Below are positions 1 to 12,149 of a stretch of 64,000 nucleotides of DNA, one piece after another. The notes below the pieces were generated by a model that did not search any database, had not been told where the DNA came from, and worked only from the letters and a program-made list of their open reading frames with translations. The first letter of the stretch is position 1, and every line of letters begins with the position of its first letter. The stretch is from Phytophthora sp. 'mugwort' (Eukaryota > Oomycota > Peronosporomycetes > Peronosporales > Peronosporaceae). Made by a program: the position numbers and the translations under genes. The stretch covers positions 2,356,001 through 2,420,000 of the forward strand of contig JAUCEF010000011.1 of NCBI GenBank assembly GCA_033558025.1, in the 5' to 3' direction.

Positions 1-94
1 CCACCGCTGCATCGTCTGGATCCAGCTCCGCGAAGTCGCCTTGTGCCAGGATCCCAGGCAGCGCCAGCCACGTGCACAGGATTAATAGTTTCAT
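1..94 (-). CDS. N-terminal fragment of a secreted protein
   Basis: A minus-strand reading frame opens with ATG at 94-92 and runs off the left edge, giving 31 codons. The first residues (MKLLILCTWLALPGILAQG) form a typical signal peptide: a lysine after the start, a leucine-rich core and a small-residue cleavage region ending in AQG. An acidic mature start (DFAELDPDDAAV) follows. The product is therefore probably secreted or ER-resident. The family cannot be named from so short a piece; it could be an ER enzyme or an extracellular protein. No intron is visible within the fragment. Confidence 0.55.
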   Translation of the reverse strand, partial: MKLLILCTWLALPGILAQGDFAELDPDDAAV

Positions 95-511
95 CAGACT
101 GCTGTCAAAATGTCAAAAACGATACTTAAGTCATCGTCATATTATGTGATCTAAACAGGGTTTTGTGCTGGATTTTATCAACGTGGATAAAAAAACAGTG
201 TTGATTCTAAAAAGGGATGTACCAATTTTAGAGTGGTACTTTTGCTTCCGTTTAAGAAAAGAAATCTGCGAAGCACTTGAATTGTGGAATGAATTGTGTA
301 AAATGTATTGTATTAATCTGAGGGCGTACATGTACGAAAGTTGATGTCGACGGGAACAATGTCGTATCGAGCTCAACCAGCGACCCCTTCGAATCCTCAG
401 GAACGAAGTCACGAGAACGTCTACAAAAGAAATGAATATCAGTGACGCAGGATACAGCGGTACCTTGTCAACCTGCCACGTGCTTGTGCTCGCTTGCCAT
501 CAACCTTAACT
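95..511. other. AT-rich intergenic stretch, no gene seen
   Basis: This is the 5' flank of the secreted-protein fragment at 1-94. No supported coding region was found. The open frame on the minus strand at 137-412 has no recognisable composition or domain. Confidence 0.5.
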
Positions 512-2600
512 AACATGTCAACATGTCGGCACCTACAGAACATACCAGTTTTTAGCGGCGCTTTCCGTAATTGGGACGAATCCGACACTGCATTCAACCA
601 GTACCAGATTGATACGAATCAAAGTTATTGAGTTAAAGGCTCCACAATTGTAACTGACAGGAGCAAAGCCAGTAAACGTTTAGCTGCACGCAACAAAACG
701 AATCCAACGCTGTTGAGCGAGGACTACCAGCTCTACTTCAAGAAGATCATTACCAATCACGGATAGAAAACACGACCTCGTGACCAGGGCGAGCGTACAA
801 ATAATACGAGGCGAGACACTAGATGTGCCGCCAAATTGCGCGTCCTTTCAGCTAAAGATAGAACACAGGTCACGAAGCGCTCTGTTGGTCACAATCATGA
901 TCTTGGCCTCAGTACAAGACGCGTATTGGGAGAATCGACGATTGATGCCACCGAAGAAGAAAGAGACCGTGGAGGAGATGGTTAGAGGTATGTGCTGGCA
1001 TTTTATTATGCTGTCCAGGTGACGCTAACCATTGGTTGCTGTAGGGAGTGGGAAGAAAAGGAAAATTATTCGCTATATCTATGATTTCTGTGTCTTCGAA
1101 TGACGTCGAAAACATGATAGCCGGCCTCAAGAGAAAGTGAAGACAGCAAATGAGCGCGTCGACGCTACCCTGGACGAGTTCTGTGAGAAACCCGGGAAAT
1201 TTGTCGATACTTTCCGCGACGACAACGACATTACCGCTTGTATAACGTCCCAGACCTCACAAATATGTTCAAGACCGCTCAGCGGTTCCCCGAGGTGCTT
1301 TGTATTGATGTACAAATGTTAAAAGGTGAGTTTCCAGTGGAACCATATGTTTCCACTCATTTCAACAAGTTGTCTCCGTCTTCACCAATTTGTCACCGAT
1401 TGTAGATATCGTCTGTTCAGTTTTATGGCTACGGATAAGGGTTCTTTTGTCCAGCATGCTCTCGTCAATAGGGAGAGCGGAGAGTGTGGCCAATACGCGT
1501 CCTGCAGTAAGAGCATTCAAGCGCAACAATCCGCCGTACCAGTCCGTTTATGTTTTGGTGATTAACAAGGGCTTCAGAAGTATGCAATGCTCCGTGACGA
1601 GTTGAAAAGGTTGCCGTGACACTGCGTCATTTTCATTCGATCGATTCCCTGGGTCGTGAAATATCGAGGACGGCATACCACATCGACTCCTTCCAGAAAC
1701 TACATCTCAAGAACTTCATCAGCCTTGTGGTCAAGGCGCAAACTGAAGATGAGTTTAATAACTACTTGGGTGCGTTGAAAAATGTGCAACGGGCACGGGA
1801 ATGGGTAGCAGTGTGTCATCGATATTAGTGGCTATGGTGTTGTTTCTCACAAGTTCTGGGAGTATCTACAAGACAATTGGCTAAATTGCAAGCAGCAATG
1901 ATTTAAGTACTTGCGGCCGCATATCCCCAACCTGGACAACACTAACAACAATCTCGAACAAGCTGGGAGCAGGTGAAGGAGATGATGATTCCAAACTTGT
2001 AGACAGACCTAGCCTTTGAAGGGATTGTGGACTACCATCAAGCGCATGAGCGCGAGTATCAGATACGTGCCTCGAAGATCGGTTACAGACATAACGCACG
2101 GTATAATAGTGAAATGCAAACACTAGCACGTATCGCAACGAAATTCGCCCGTGACATCATTACAAGTTAAGCGAAACCAAGCAGTATGAACACGCCCTTC
2201 AGTCGGCTGGATGTGTGGCCACTGAAGCGTCGGGCAACGGACTTGATGTATGCGGTTGCAGTTGCTCGGTGTACGCCACGTTGCTGTTGCCGTGCTGTCA
2301 CGTCATGTTTAAGCGCTTTAGCAGTATGTCATCGAATCGCGGAGTGCGTATCGAAAAAGTTTCGCGCTCATTTGACAAGTGGATTCAAAGACTGAGTTCT
2401 CTCGAGTCAACTGCAAGGGCGGACAGAATCGGCACAAGCAACTTAGACAGAGCTCGCATCGTCGCAGATGATATCAGTGATGATGTCATCGTCGCGGGCG
2501 GATATAGGGGCTGTACCGTGGAAGTTATTGACAATATTGGTGTTAAGTTGTCGAGCAATGTTTTGAGCAGGTGTGGAACTACGGTTAGCATATAGCACGT
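512..2600 (+). pseudogene. Degraded FAR1/MULE-type transposase
   Basis: Translations in shifting plus-strand frames follow the order of an oomycete FAR1-domain MULE transposase. A FAR1-like N-terminus lies at about 512-800, with a WD-x-SDTAFNQYQ stretch, a Lys/Arg-rich block and a TRPRDQGER-like stretch. A transposase core lies at about 1137-1830 (GKFVDTFRDDND, YRLFSFMATDKG-FVQHALV, AFKRNN, then LKNFISLVVKAQTEDEFNNYL). A possible SWIM zinc finger lies near 2250-2310, with a CxC pair followed by LLLPCCHVMF. Stops and frameshifts break it many times, so it is inactive. Terminal inverted repeats were not identified. The family assignment rests on remembered conservation, not a search. Confidence 0.6.
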
Positions 2601-2649
2601 GGTGTGGCAATGTACGACACGGATATGCAGTCTATTGTTGTCGGTGTTA

Positions 2650-3770
2650 AACTGAGCGAAAATAGTACACAGGCAGACCGACCAAGGACGAAGAAAATCG
2701 TAAACGAGCGAAGAAAGAGCGTATCGTGCGGGAGTCCAAGGTACTGATACATCGTGTCATGGAGCGCAAGGACGCGACACTTCCCGATCTTGAGGGCATC
2801 ATGAGCAAGGACGGTACACCGTCGAACGAATGCTCAGATGTCGTTGACACTCTCGAGATCGAGCATAGAAATTCCGTGAACCAATACCTGACGGCTGCAT
2901 CCAAGCCAAGCTCAGAACTCAGTGCAGAGAGAACAAATAGCCTCGTGTGACGCCTCAAGTAGACGTTCTTGAATTGGACAGCATCAGATACGCGTTCCCA
3001 CAGGACCTATTGAGCCGATGTCTCGAGATGTCGAAACATTTCCACGCCAAACGGAACCTACGAGATCTAGCAGTGGAACTGGTGTTTACATACGACCATC
3101 TCTGTTCGCACTGTTGCAGTATTGACCTAAAGAGCAAAATCGGCGAGCCAGGCCATTGTTGGAGTAGATCGGCCGCATCGAAGTCGACGACAGCGACCTC
3201 CAAGCCATGAACTTCGCCAGGATATCTTGGATAAGATACCAAATCTTGAGATTACACGCAGTTACTCAGTCGGCCGGGGTGACTTTTCAAAGTATCTGCA
3301 GCTTCGCAGGAGACAAGTGGTTCACAGACCTTTGAACTTTCAGGGCGCCTCTTTACGTTCCGAGTCAGAGTCCTCGTCCCACCGAGGTTCTCGACTCACG
3401 CTTCGCGCAGTTCATTTTAGACACTTATTTGAAGTCGGGGAGGAGTTCACATCTCGCGCGGCTGCGGACCACATCATTCTGTGTACAATGTGCGTGGATG
3501 TCAAGTATCGGGACTGGTGTGCGTGTATTGTCGACTTCAAAGACAGGCGGTGGGTGCCACGATCCGAAGCAGGATCGCAGCGTGAAGCCGTCATCTGTCA
3601 GTCAGTATAAAACACCGTCATGTCGTTAGTTCCACATCAATTCAAGATGAAATCCGAAGTGCTCAGGTTCTACAAACAGTTTGATGGATACTCATGCGCG
3701 CTACCGTTTCACAGTTCTCCCAGGCGTATTAAAATGTCATAGGTGACGTAGATCACTGCCTAATGGCCGT
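2650..3770 (+). pseudogene. Ulp1-like (C48 protease) second region of the MULE
   Basis: Downstream of the transposase relic, broken plus-strand frames continue. A charged linker (about 2680-2950) is followed by pieces resembling the Ulp1/C48-type protease region carried by many oomycete MULEs: a FS-KYLQLRRRQVVHRPLNF segment near 3280, SGRSSHLARLRTTSFCVQC near 3430-3490 and a QFDGYSCALPF piece near 3680-3710, where an active-site Cys would be expected. Frameshifts and stops separate the parts. It most likely belongs to the same element as 512-2600. The Ulp1 assignment is an inference from order and short motifs. Confidence 0.4.
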
Positions 3771-4237
3771 CTAAGAGAAATACCCGGTGCAGAGCCCAGC
3801 AAGGTCGATTCAGACAACTCTGTAGCACATGGAAGCAACTTCAGCTTCACAACCTACATAATGCAGTTATTGAACCTATATTCCTCTACTATCGTATTCT
3901 TGCACACCAGTTGTAAAACTATCGTGTCATCGGTTCGCCGCACAAACACACAAGGCAGCAGCAAAAACGCAAAAATCGGTCAAGCGTTTGATTAAGTGTA
4001 AGAATTGGTGAACGTGTTTTCGCGCATCTTTCTCCCATGTGAAGTCACGATATTTTCTGAAAGCATCTCCTTTATCGGCAGGCCTCTCAAAAGTAGGTAT
4101 TGTGTCAAGAGAAAAGCCGTTGTACCTATTCCCGGGTTTCCAAACTGCCCACCTGAAAGGGAGCTTCAACAGGGTCAAGATTTGTTGCAACATGGATCGC
4201 GCAGCAGTTTCCTCGCGCCAAAATGGCTTTCGTAAAC
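3771..4237. other. Inter-element spacer
   Basis: Sequence between the MULE relic and the hAT relic. Open frames on both strands (3927-4301 minus, 4005-4245 plus) overlap one another and match no family I recognise. Confidence 0.35.
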
Positions 4238-4836
4238 TGTTATAAATTCTTGAAGCGTCGTGTGCGCCAAAATACTTTGAAGCCACGCTACGAAAGTGCA
4301 TAGTTCATACCCGGTGGTTATTTGGCGTCCACACATAGGTGGATCTCAAATTCGTCGCCGCCACTACATGTTTTGTATGCAGTGCGACGATACGACATTC
4401 AGAGACCTGATCAAGCGTCATGATACTCGTCTGGCCACTCGCTACGGAATCACTGCTGCAAACGACATTTGGCAGCAGAGCACGAAGCTGATCGCTATGT
4501 ACTGTACCAGAACGATACAACCTTCCGGCAGCGTGTGGATGGGGGATGAGGCTACCATTTAATGATTTATGGTCAGCTGTGGACCTGGAGCGCCAGTTCA
4601 CGCGCTTAACGTCGTTTCTTGCTGGGCTCGCCGCCATTTCTCCTGGTACGCACTCTGTTGAGGGTGAATTCAGCGCCTTGAGGCAGATCAAGAACATCCA
4701 GCGCTCCTCCATGAGCAACTACGCCATTGAAGGGCAGCTTCAGGCGACACAGTACTTTGAGCTGCTTGCTATGGCCGACGAGGTGAGCGCCACGGTTGAC
4801 ACGAAGACAGCCGCGCTTGACCCCCGCGATGATTGA
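4238..4836 (+). pseudogene. C-terminal part of a hAT-like transposase
   Basis: Two plus-strand frames overlap. The first (4296-4562) contains YMFCMQCDDTTFRDLIKRHD and an IWQQSTKLIAM helix. The second (4546-4836) ends in FLAGLAAISPGTHSVEGEFS-ALRQIKN-QRSSMSNYAIEGQLQATQ. The last piece has the shape of the hAT C-terminal dimerisation region: a Pro/Ser-rich turn, then E-F-S-x-L-R-Q-I-K and an arginine-serine-methionine motif. A frameshift lies near 4550 and no N-terminal zinc finger or catalytic core was found, so this is a truncated relic. Confidence 0.5.
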
Positions 4837-6893
4837 CTTGATTTTTGTATGGTGCTGGAGTGCCTAATTTAGGATCTGCCGGATTTCCCATATATTTGGC
4901 AGTTAAGTGCCTAATTAGGCTGCCATGAAAATACCGATCCAGAGTCAAAGTAGGTATGGAGGCACTTTTTGCCCAGTTTTAAGAGGCCTGTTTATCGGTA
5001 TATACTGATGAGGTCGTCACGTTTGCGCGCGACTTAAGGCTATACCTCGCCATATATTTTCGCTCAATGCACCGGTTTTGTCGAAATGAATTCATAAACG
5101 CTACGAAGAAAATTGATAACAGGGAGTTCCTTCTAGAAACTCGGGATAGAAGACAGTCGAGGTCGCTTTTATTGTATCGGCGCCGAATTGCCCTGTCGAG
5201 AGGGCGACTCTCTCGAAGCCACACACAGTATAGGCTTCTTCTCAGCACCACTCTTCCTGCATGATATACTCTCCCGCCTTCCACTGCAGACAGTCTTGCT
5301 GCTGCGTGTGTACGGACTTCAGCTGAGATGCATCAGTGACATACTTGGGTCACGGCCAAGAACAAATAAGATGTGGTATCGGTTGCTTCTTCCAAAGAAA
5401 TTGTAGATGAATACAAGGCTCCCGAACGCACCGCTCGCTTTTCTGCAACAGTTCCTTGCCGTGGCAGACTACGTCGCCTCGTGTCCGACTGTTTATCTCT
5501 AGAAGCTTCAAGACTTTCTAATCCAATTTTCACACAATGACAACACGTCGCTATATACAATATGTCGGGCACTCCATTTGACGAGGAAGCGATTTACTCC
5601 GGCGGCCCGAGAGTACGTCCCAACTGAGGTACGTAGCTGGCAGTTGTATAGCTTAGTACCATGTTTCTAACGTTGCCAATATCATAATACAACTTTAAAG
5701 TATGTGTCATCTACTCGTATTCGCAGTAGCTTATTTAATATCGACGAGACCTCTAAGGAGGGTCGTCACGCATACCGCCTGTATGGGCCCCATGCGGTAC
5801 AAACGCGTGACAACGCTGCCATTGCGTAGAGGAAAGCGACGCTCTATTGTAGCATGTTTCGGCCACTAGGGGTTTGTTAGCTGGAAGTCACAGAGGGGAC
5901 ATTCACGCACAGAAGCTTTCATTCTGCTTTTGTGAAGTCGGTTGTTCCACTGTTAAATCCCTGACCCTTGCCTCTCTCTATCGTTATAATGGACAACGCT
6001 AAAATCCATATGTATCTCGATTTGGTGGATTGCTGTTCGTCAAACGGGTAGTCGACTACTTTTTCTACCTCCCTACAGCCCACAACTGAATTCTATGGAG
6101 ATATGCTTTGGCCGGCTAAAAGCGTGGATTTAAAAACACGCCAACTTGGTGTCCCCGCCCGGTCCAGACGGCGTTCTGAGATTGCAATGAGAAGTGTTTA
6201 TCTGCCGCTTCAGGGGCACTAAATCTAGATGAGCATTATGGATACGATGTGGCTGGTGTAAGGCATGCAACGTTTGATGAGCTTATAAGCTAGCGCAAAG
6301 ACGTCATTACGATTCTGCGGTCTCTTCATTTTCTGACATGGTCCACTTCTTGAATATTGTCCTGCGCATGGAAACGGGCTGGTATCAATGATACATGCCC
6401 TGCGTGAAACTGTCATGGGCTGAAAGACTTATAAAACTCGACTCGGAAATCCAGCTTACTGCGTCATACGTAACCGCAACACGAAGGCGAATGGCTGCGG
6501 TACTGCGGTGCTCTAGGGTTTCAGCGGCTGCTGCTGCCTCGATTGCGTCCTCCGCTGCATTTAACGCCATTGATTTTTGCCGCGTGGTGTTATCCGTGGG
6601 CGACATAAAGCGTGCCATTCCGACCCACCCATCAGCGGAGGGAATTTCCAACATTCCCGACCAAATCAAGACTTGAGCTCCAGAGGAACAGGCCAAAGGC
6701 TGCCTTTCAGCCGCTCACAATGGCCGCAAGTCGGGCCGAGCAACCTTGTGAGGAACCTTTAGACGCAGTGCTGCATGGGTTGTCACAAGGCTGCAAGAAG
6801 ATGTCGGCTGGACAGGGAGGGGCTGCGTCGGCGCCTGCACGGAACGATGGCCTTGTTTGTTAGGAGAGGACAGCAGCCGCAGTATTCGACTCA
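4837..6893. other. Stretch without a recognisable gene
   Basis: About 2 kb of mixed composition. Frames at 5067-5264, 5188-5406, 6395-6676 and 6612-6863 overlap frames on the other strand and show no domain, splice-linked continuation or codon pattern that I can support. It is probably old transposon debris. Confidence 0.35.
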
Positions 6894-7373
6894 TTGGGTG
6901 TCTTCGCTCTCCATGCTAAAACCGTGGCTGTGCCCCACGAGAAACCGCGTCCGCGAGGAACGGTTATTACACCCAGTATGACCGAGGGGGTCATTCTCAC
7001 CAGTCGAGACATGCTAGATGTATTGAGCAGCCACGCCGAACTGAAGGTCATGCGCCTCGCGGACCAGGAATCGCATCCACCTCGCAGAGCGCTAAAACGA
7101 GACGAATTAGAGAGAGCAAAGTTGCCAAGCGCATGGCCGTTGCATGCGAATGGCAGAACGCCATGCAATGCACAACGAAATGCAGCTGCTCATTGCGCTC
7201 GCAGTCTGCTTAAGCGCGAGGAGGCTAGGCAACGTACTTCGGCGAAGCAGCAAGCTGCCAGACGAGCGAAGGAGGCGCTCCGAATGTCTCGCAAAAGAAC
7301 AAGGCGGAGGCAGCCTTCAAGCAGCGCGGTGGGCTGCGAAAGTGGCGAGACATCACGAATTAACCTCATATAA
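6894..7373 (+). pseudogene. Possible C-terminal tail of a DDE (pogo-like) transposase
   Basis: The 159-residue frame begins with GVFALHAKTVAVPHEKPRPR, then VILTSRDMLDVLSSHAELK, and passes into a long Ala/Arg/Lys/Glu-rich helical tail with repeated KREEARQR and AARRAKEAL stretches. Basic coiled tails of this kind, after an 'ILTS..ML..L..HA' helix, occur at the end of oomycete pogo/jerky-type transposases. No DDE catalytic core or N-terminal HTH is visible nearby. It could instead be a fragment of an unrelated basic protein. Confidence 0.3.
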
Positions 7374-9084
7374 AAACCAAGTAGGCTGCAGTGGCTCCTG
7401 GCTAATTCGTGGTACTGTCGCTTGACGAATTGCTGGCGTTACCTGCGCGAGCGGATGGCAATACACGAAGAATTTGAACTCGAAGTTCCTCATCACGTCG
7501 TTCCCCATCGAACCTTGTCCTCACTCGATATGCGCTCCCAACAGAGAAGCAGTAGCGGTTCATAATTCTCATCAGAATGCATCAAACGGATGCTGCGAAG
7601 CCCCCCACTTTTCCTGAAGAAAATGCGATCATCGTTGCGACGAAGGTTTCGAAAGCTCAAGTCGTCAAACAGACGATTTACTTTGTCCTGAAAAACATCG
7701 AATCCTTCGCAAACGACAAATGTAATCCTTCGACGATCTCCTCTGCAAGATCGCTGCTCGATAATGTCTTTTAAGATGGTTACAGCAGCTTTAAATGCCT
7801 CGCCCATGGGTAACGACCCCATGACTTACTTCCCAGCAGTTTCGTGGGCGAGAGCATGATCGAACGACTGGCTGCGCCGAGTTATTTAGAAAGGAGGGAG
7901 AACTGCCAAGACGGTTTGTTGTGATGGAATGAATGGCTCGCCGCTGAAGCCGTGAGAGGCGAGAATAATATTAACGAGGAGCTTTCTGCAGCTACAGAGG
8001 GGGTCAACACTCCGATCCTGACCGCCGTCGATGCCCCTTAAGTCAGCCTTTGTCACTGCAATGAAGCTGAACTCGTCGTCCGCCGCATCATGTGAGCCGA
8101 TGTTTGGCTCCTGGGTGGAGGGAGGAATGAGAAGCACCTGTAGACGATCTTGTGAAGCCCGAGGGGGACGCCATCATCGTGATGCGCGATGCTCTTCGGA
8201 CGTGACATCTATCTCGAGACGTTAGATTTTCCTCTCTCTCTCTCTCTTTGTTATTCATGCACAGAGATGGGATTAGACTAGTTCAGAGAGTTCAAAACAT
8301 TTTGGGGGAAGAGTCCAAAATTTCAAAAACTATTCCAAACGGCTTGAGGTCATCAATTCTCAACTGGAGGTCCTGCGTTTCAGCCACTATTGAACGCGGA
8401 GCTACCACTGATCCTAGCGCACGACCTGCATGGCCTCTTCGGCAAGCTCCGTGCGCGCGCGGAACTGCCCTGGACCCAGTGAAATGGCTTCAGCCCCGCG
8501 GCTCTTCGGGAACATCACCGCGTCGGGTCGCTTCCCTTGCTGCTCATGGCGCTCTCGCGGTGTCGTCCATCGGCTAGGAAGCCCACATACCTCGCGATGC
8601 CGTCGAATGGTGCTGGGCGACATCGACCGGAGTCCGCGAATGCCGTACCACGCGCTGGCGCACATGACCCCGGATCCGCGTGTGACACTGCTGGACCGCT
8701 CATCCGAGATGAGACAGCGGTCATCGTGATCTCTACTTTTCGGGCCCAGAAGTGGAGGTTATCTAATTGCTTGCCTGCGAACGCAGGGGACCCTCATCCA
8801 CGCAGGGGCTTTGGTTCAGGAGGCTTTGGTTGAGCCTCGGGTACCTACCTACCCTGAATTTGGGCAACCAGGTCACGTTCATACGTGTCGAACGCATTGA
8901 TGCGAGCGACCTGCTCGTCCTGCGTCACCGCCACCAAATTTGGCTTCCAACCCAAAGATGCCTCCCACCTTTCGAACCGATTCCCACTGGGAGCCGTCCA
9001 AGCGAGGAAACTCACTAGTTCCATTATGGCTCGCTTATAGAGTACACAGAGGATTCAGGTAACCAATCTACCCGCGTAGCCGTG
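7374..9084. other. Unassigned relic region with CT microsatellite
   Basis: Minus-strand frames at 7493-7822 and 7886-8137 may belong to one decayed gene. They include a GEAFKAAVTILKDIIEQRS helix followed by ITFVVCEGF, a helix-strand order seen in alpha/beta domains, but the family is not recognisable. A (CT)n run lies at about 8231-8248. Frames at 8248-9018 overlap on both strands without support. Confidence 0.3.
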
Positions 9085-9300
9085 GATTGGCTACAAGTGC
9101 TACCAAGTGTGACGTGGGTCACACAGCACCTTGCTAGAGGAAGCGTACAGCGGAGCGTATACAAACTCCCCCTGAACGGCAATTCACGAGGCGTGGCTGC
9201 AACAGCTTTAAAGTCAGAGGAAGACACAGACTCAGAGAGTCTCTTGTTTAAGGTGGATAACCTTAGGTTTAATACAAGACTCAATTTTCAAAGGTACCTT
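9085..9300. repeat. LTR-like fragment related to 17084-17190
   Basis: The block containing GTATACAAACTC (at about 9157) and TGAACGGCA-TTCA, preceded by TGTGACG-GG-CACACA and ACCTTGC, matches in order and spacing a block at about 17090-17190 that leads into the Gypsy gag relic. The two copies are clearly diverged. This is therefore likely a solo or truncated LTR of the same Gypsy-like family. Boundaries are approximate. Confidence 0.45.
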
Positions 9301-11129
9301 AAACAAAGCAAATGATCTCATTACTTCAATATGTGACCTGAATGTATTTCAAGGGGGTTGTCGCGAGGATTGAGGGGCAGCGTGTGTGTGGCGAACAGCA
9401 AACGCTGCCATCATGTCAGCATCGAACAAGTCGGTTTGTGCAACAAACGAAGCAGTTTGAGCAGGACCCTCCTATGCTTATCCAACTGCCACCGAACGTA
9501 GCAATGTTATTTAATCGCTTCATTATTGCTTGTCATACTCCCAGAACGTATGCACTAGTGGCACCATCGCACAAATTCCTTCGGTACGTGCAATAGCTGC
9601 GATCACTTTATCATTTGGACTTCCGACACTTTCACTGCTGCGCGGAACAAAAACTGCATTTCAAAGACGAATGAGCACTTATCGATGCACTTAGCATCAA
9701 TGTAGCGCGTAGACATGTTGGGGTAAAACGTTTTCTGCAGCAATGCACGTGTTGGCAACCAGTAGTGGGAACGGGACGGGATTTATGCGCGCTGGGATCG
9801 TTGAATAACGTCGAATCGGATTCATGAGGAATAATGCTGTCATTCGAACGGTATACATCGATAACATCACCTGCGCTTGATTACCATCTTCTGCTTGCGT
9901 CCGCTTTGCCACCAAAACAATTGGCGTTAGGACCCATACCAGCTGATGAAAACCGACAAGAGGACAGCCGGGAAGAGTTTCGCGGACTTATTTCGCCGTT
10001 CGCTCTGCGTACCAGGACTCTCGCTGCCACTCCCATGAACCGATGGGATTTATACCCGACTAGCTTGGTGGCATTATCTTTTCCGATCATGGTCGTAAGA
10101 ACTGGGAGCGGGTCTCCGGTAGTTGAGTTGAAGCGGTATCAAACACAGTTTGAGAAAGCTTGTGCAAAAGATCGGACACGGCTGGATGTACGACTTGTTG
10201 GTCCAACCATAAGCCGTTTTGGTCACCATACGAGGGGCACACCATTCCCATGCTAGACGATACCTTCCTGCATCATCCATTTCGCATCTGGGCCGCTATC
10301 CGTGGTCGCACGAAAAACAAGCAACAGGGGGGCAACCCGAAGTCGAGAAGAATGCATTTTATCCATCTCTTGAAGGATCGCGCTTCTTTCATCACATTGA
10401 CCGTAAAATGGGGCTAGTTGGCATATACCAAATAGAATAGTACGGTATTGGAATTTCGTGTCAACACGCTCCAATGCCGAGATACTTATCGCCCCATTGC
10501 TTAGCACTCCAAAACTCCGCCTACTGCTGTTAGACACTTGATGATATCAACCCGATTTGCCCTAATAGTTCTGTGACTTCGCTTCGAACGCCACATAAGG
10601 CTCCACGAGCGAGTGAGTCACAGTTCTCGAGTTGACCGTTGTTTTCAATTCGTCTTTTGTGACAACCTCCTTAAGAATCACCGATCCCTCGTCATCTCCA
10701 AAACGAAAAAGCAAAATTGTTGCAGAAGCTAGAATGCTATTAAAACTTCTTCTTCACGGCTGTGTTTGCTAGTTACCTGAAAAGTTACTTGTCCGGACTG
10801 AATTTGATGAGTCCTCCGCAAATGCTGGGTAGCATTAATTGTTTTCCCACCACGGAAGGGGAGAAACGTAAAACCTCGACGTCATGCTTCGCTCGCCATA
10901 CAAATTCATAAGTGACCCGTGAAGATTCACTTAGCACGGACTTCATACTTGAATGATTGACCGGTGATTGCGTGGAAGGGGTAACGGTATGCTGTTGGAG
11001 TGGGGCGAAATTTAGAACAAGTTGCCGAACACAGCTCGGAACCGTGCCGAATCGTTAGCGGCATACAGTGCCGATGTAGCCGGCGGCCAGACGTTACAAT
11101 CTGGGCTGGTGAACGCGTCATTCCGAGAC
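9301..11129. other. Unassigned transposon debris
   Basis: The minus strand between about 9700 and 10540 gives successive broken frames (for example ILQEMDKMHSSRLRVAPLLL near 10330-10400 and MIGKDNATKLVGYKSHRFMG near 10030-10090) that read like one decayed polyprotein, but I cannot name the family. The plus frame at 9834-10256 is the complement of this. Nothing is supported between 10540 and 11129. Confidence 0.3.
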
Positions 11130-11134
11130 CTATG

Positions 11135-11375
11135 TAATGGAAGTTGCACTAAATTCGTGAGCAGCCTTGTACACCAGAGTAGGAAATAAAAAGTGAATAT
11201 ATTAGATGATTTTTATACGTCTCCACCTTCTGCATCCATGTGCCGTTTCCCTCTTGCAGAGAATCGCACCTCTCAGCTTCGTCAAGATTCATTCAGAGTT
11301 AGTCTGACGGCTAGTGCGAGTCCCACGTCAGAATTCAAACTCATCGTCGCCAGGCTTCCGATATGCATTTCAACA
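11135..11375 (-). repeat. 3' LTR of the Copia element
   Basis: On the minus strand it starts TGTTGAAAT at 11375, right after the purine tract. It shares with the right LTR the blocks CAGAGAATCGCACCTCTCA, GTGCGAGTCCCA and CGTCGCCAGGCT in the same order. The outer end, where CTATG abuts, is less certain by one to three bases. Confidence 0.8.
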
Positions 11376-11433
11376 CGCCCCCTTCGAAGCGCATGCTTTG
11401 AACTCAAAGATGCACTTCCTGGGGCGATTTTGT

Positions 11434-11640
11434 CTACTTGGCACCTCCGATGCCAACAAGCTGTAACAAAAACTTCAGACGCTGCTTGTCCATGGGTTTG
11501 GTTAACGTATCCGCAGGATTTACCTCACCCTTTACCTCGCGCAATTCAACAGCTCCCTTCTGCACTTGTCCACGCGCGAAGTGCCATCGAAACTTGATGT
11601 GTCTGGTGCGACGACTGTACGTTGGGTTGGTTGTCAGCAC
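11434..11640 (-). pseudogene. Copia RNase H C-terminal segment
   Basis: The minus frame reads TRHIKFRWHFAR, then VKGEVNPADTLTKPMDKQRL. This is the signature end of Copia RNase H: the 'T+HI' motif, then 'N.AD..TK'. It precedes the 3' LTR as expected. Upstream RNase H pieces (to about 11950) are broken by frameshifts. Confidence 0.8.
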
Positions 11641-12149
11641 ATGGGCGGCTTGGTTATCAATACCAATGTTTGCTCTACGCTCAGCTGCGGTATAATTTCT
11701 TGCAGTATGTTGCTCTCGGCAATGGACTCCATGGTTGCCTCACAGGAAGCAACATATTCGCCCTCAGCAGTAGACAGAGCCACAATAGACTGTTGCCTGG
11801 ACATTCACGATACTGCCCCACCAGCTAGCGTGAAAACAAATCCTGTCGTACCCTTGCGTGACACGGGGTCGTTGGCCCGATCGCTATTGCAATACCCTTC
11901 CGCACAACACTGGTCGACGCCTCTTTTGCTATATAATACGTTATTCCGTAGTTCACGGTTCCAGCAAGATAACGCAGTACGGCTTCAGGGCTTCAACGTG
12001 TTTTGCGGAAGCTTTCGACACAAATCGACTAAATTGACCTACGGAAATCACCAAGTCAGGTCTTGTTCCAGTAGCTAAATACATCAACATTCCAATTGCT
12101 TGTCGATACGCAACACTCATGTCTAATTCCTCATATTCATTAAGAGGAG

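Noticed and set aside
9834..10256. 140-codon plus-strand frame
   Set aside because: The minus strand of the same region gives more coherent, though broken, coding sequence; neither can be named.
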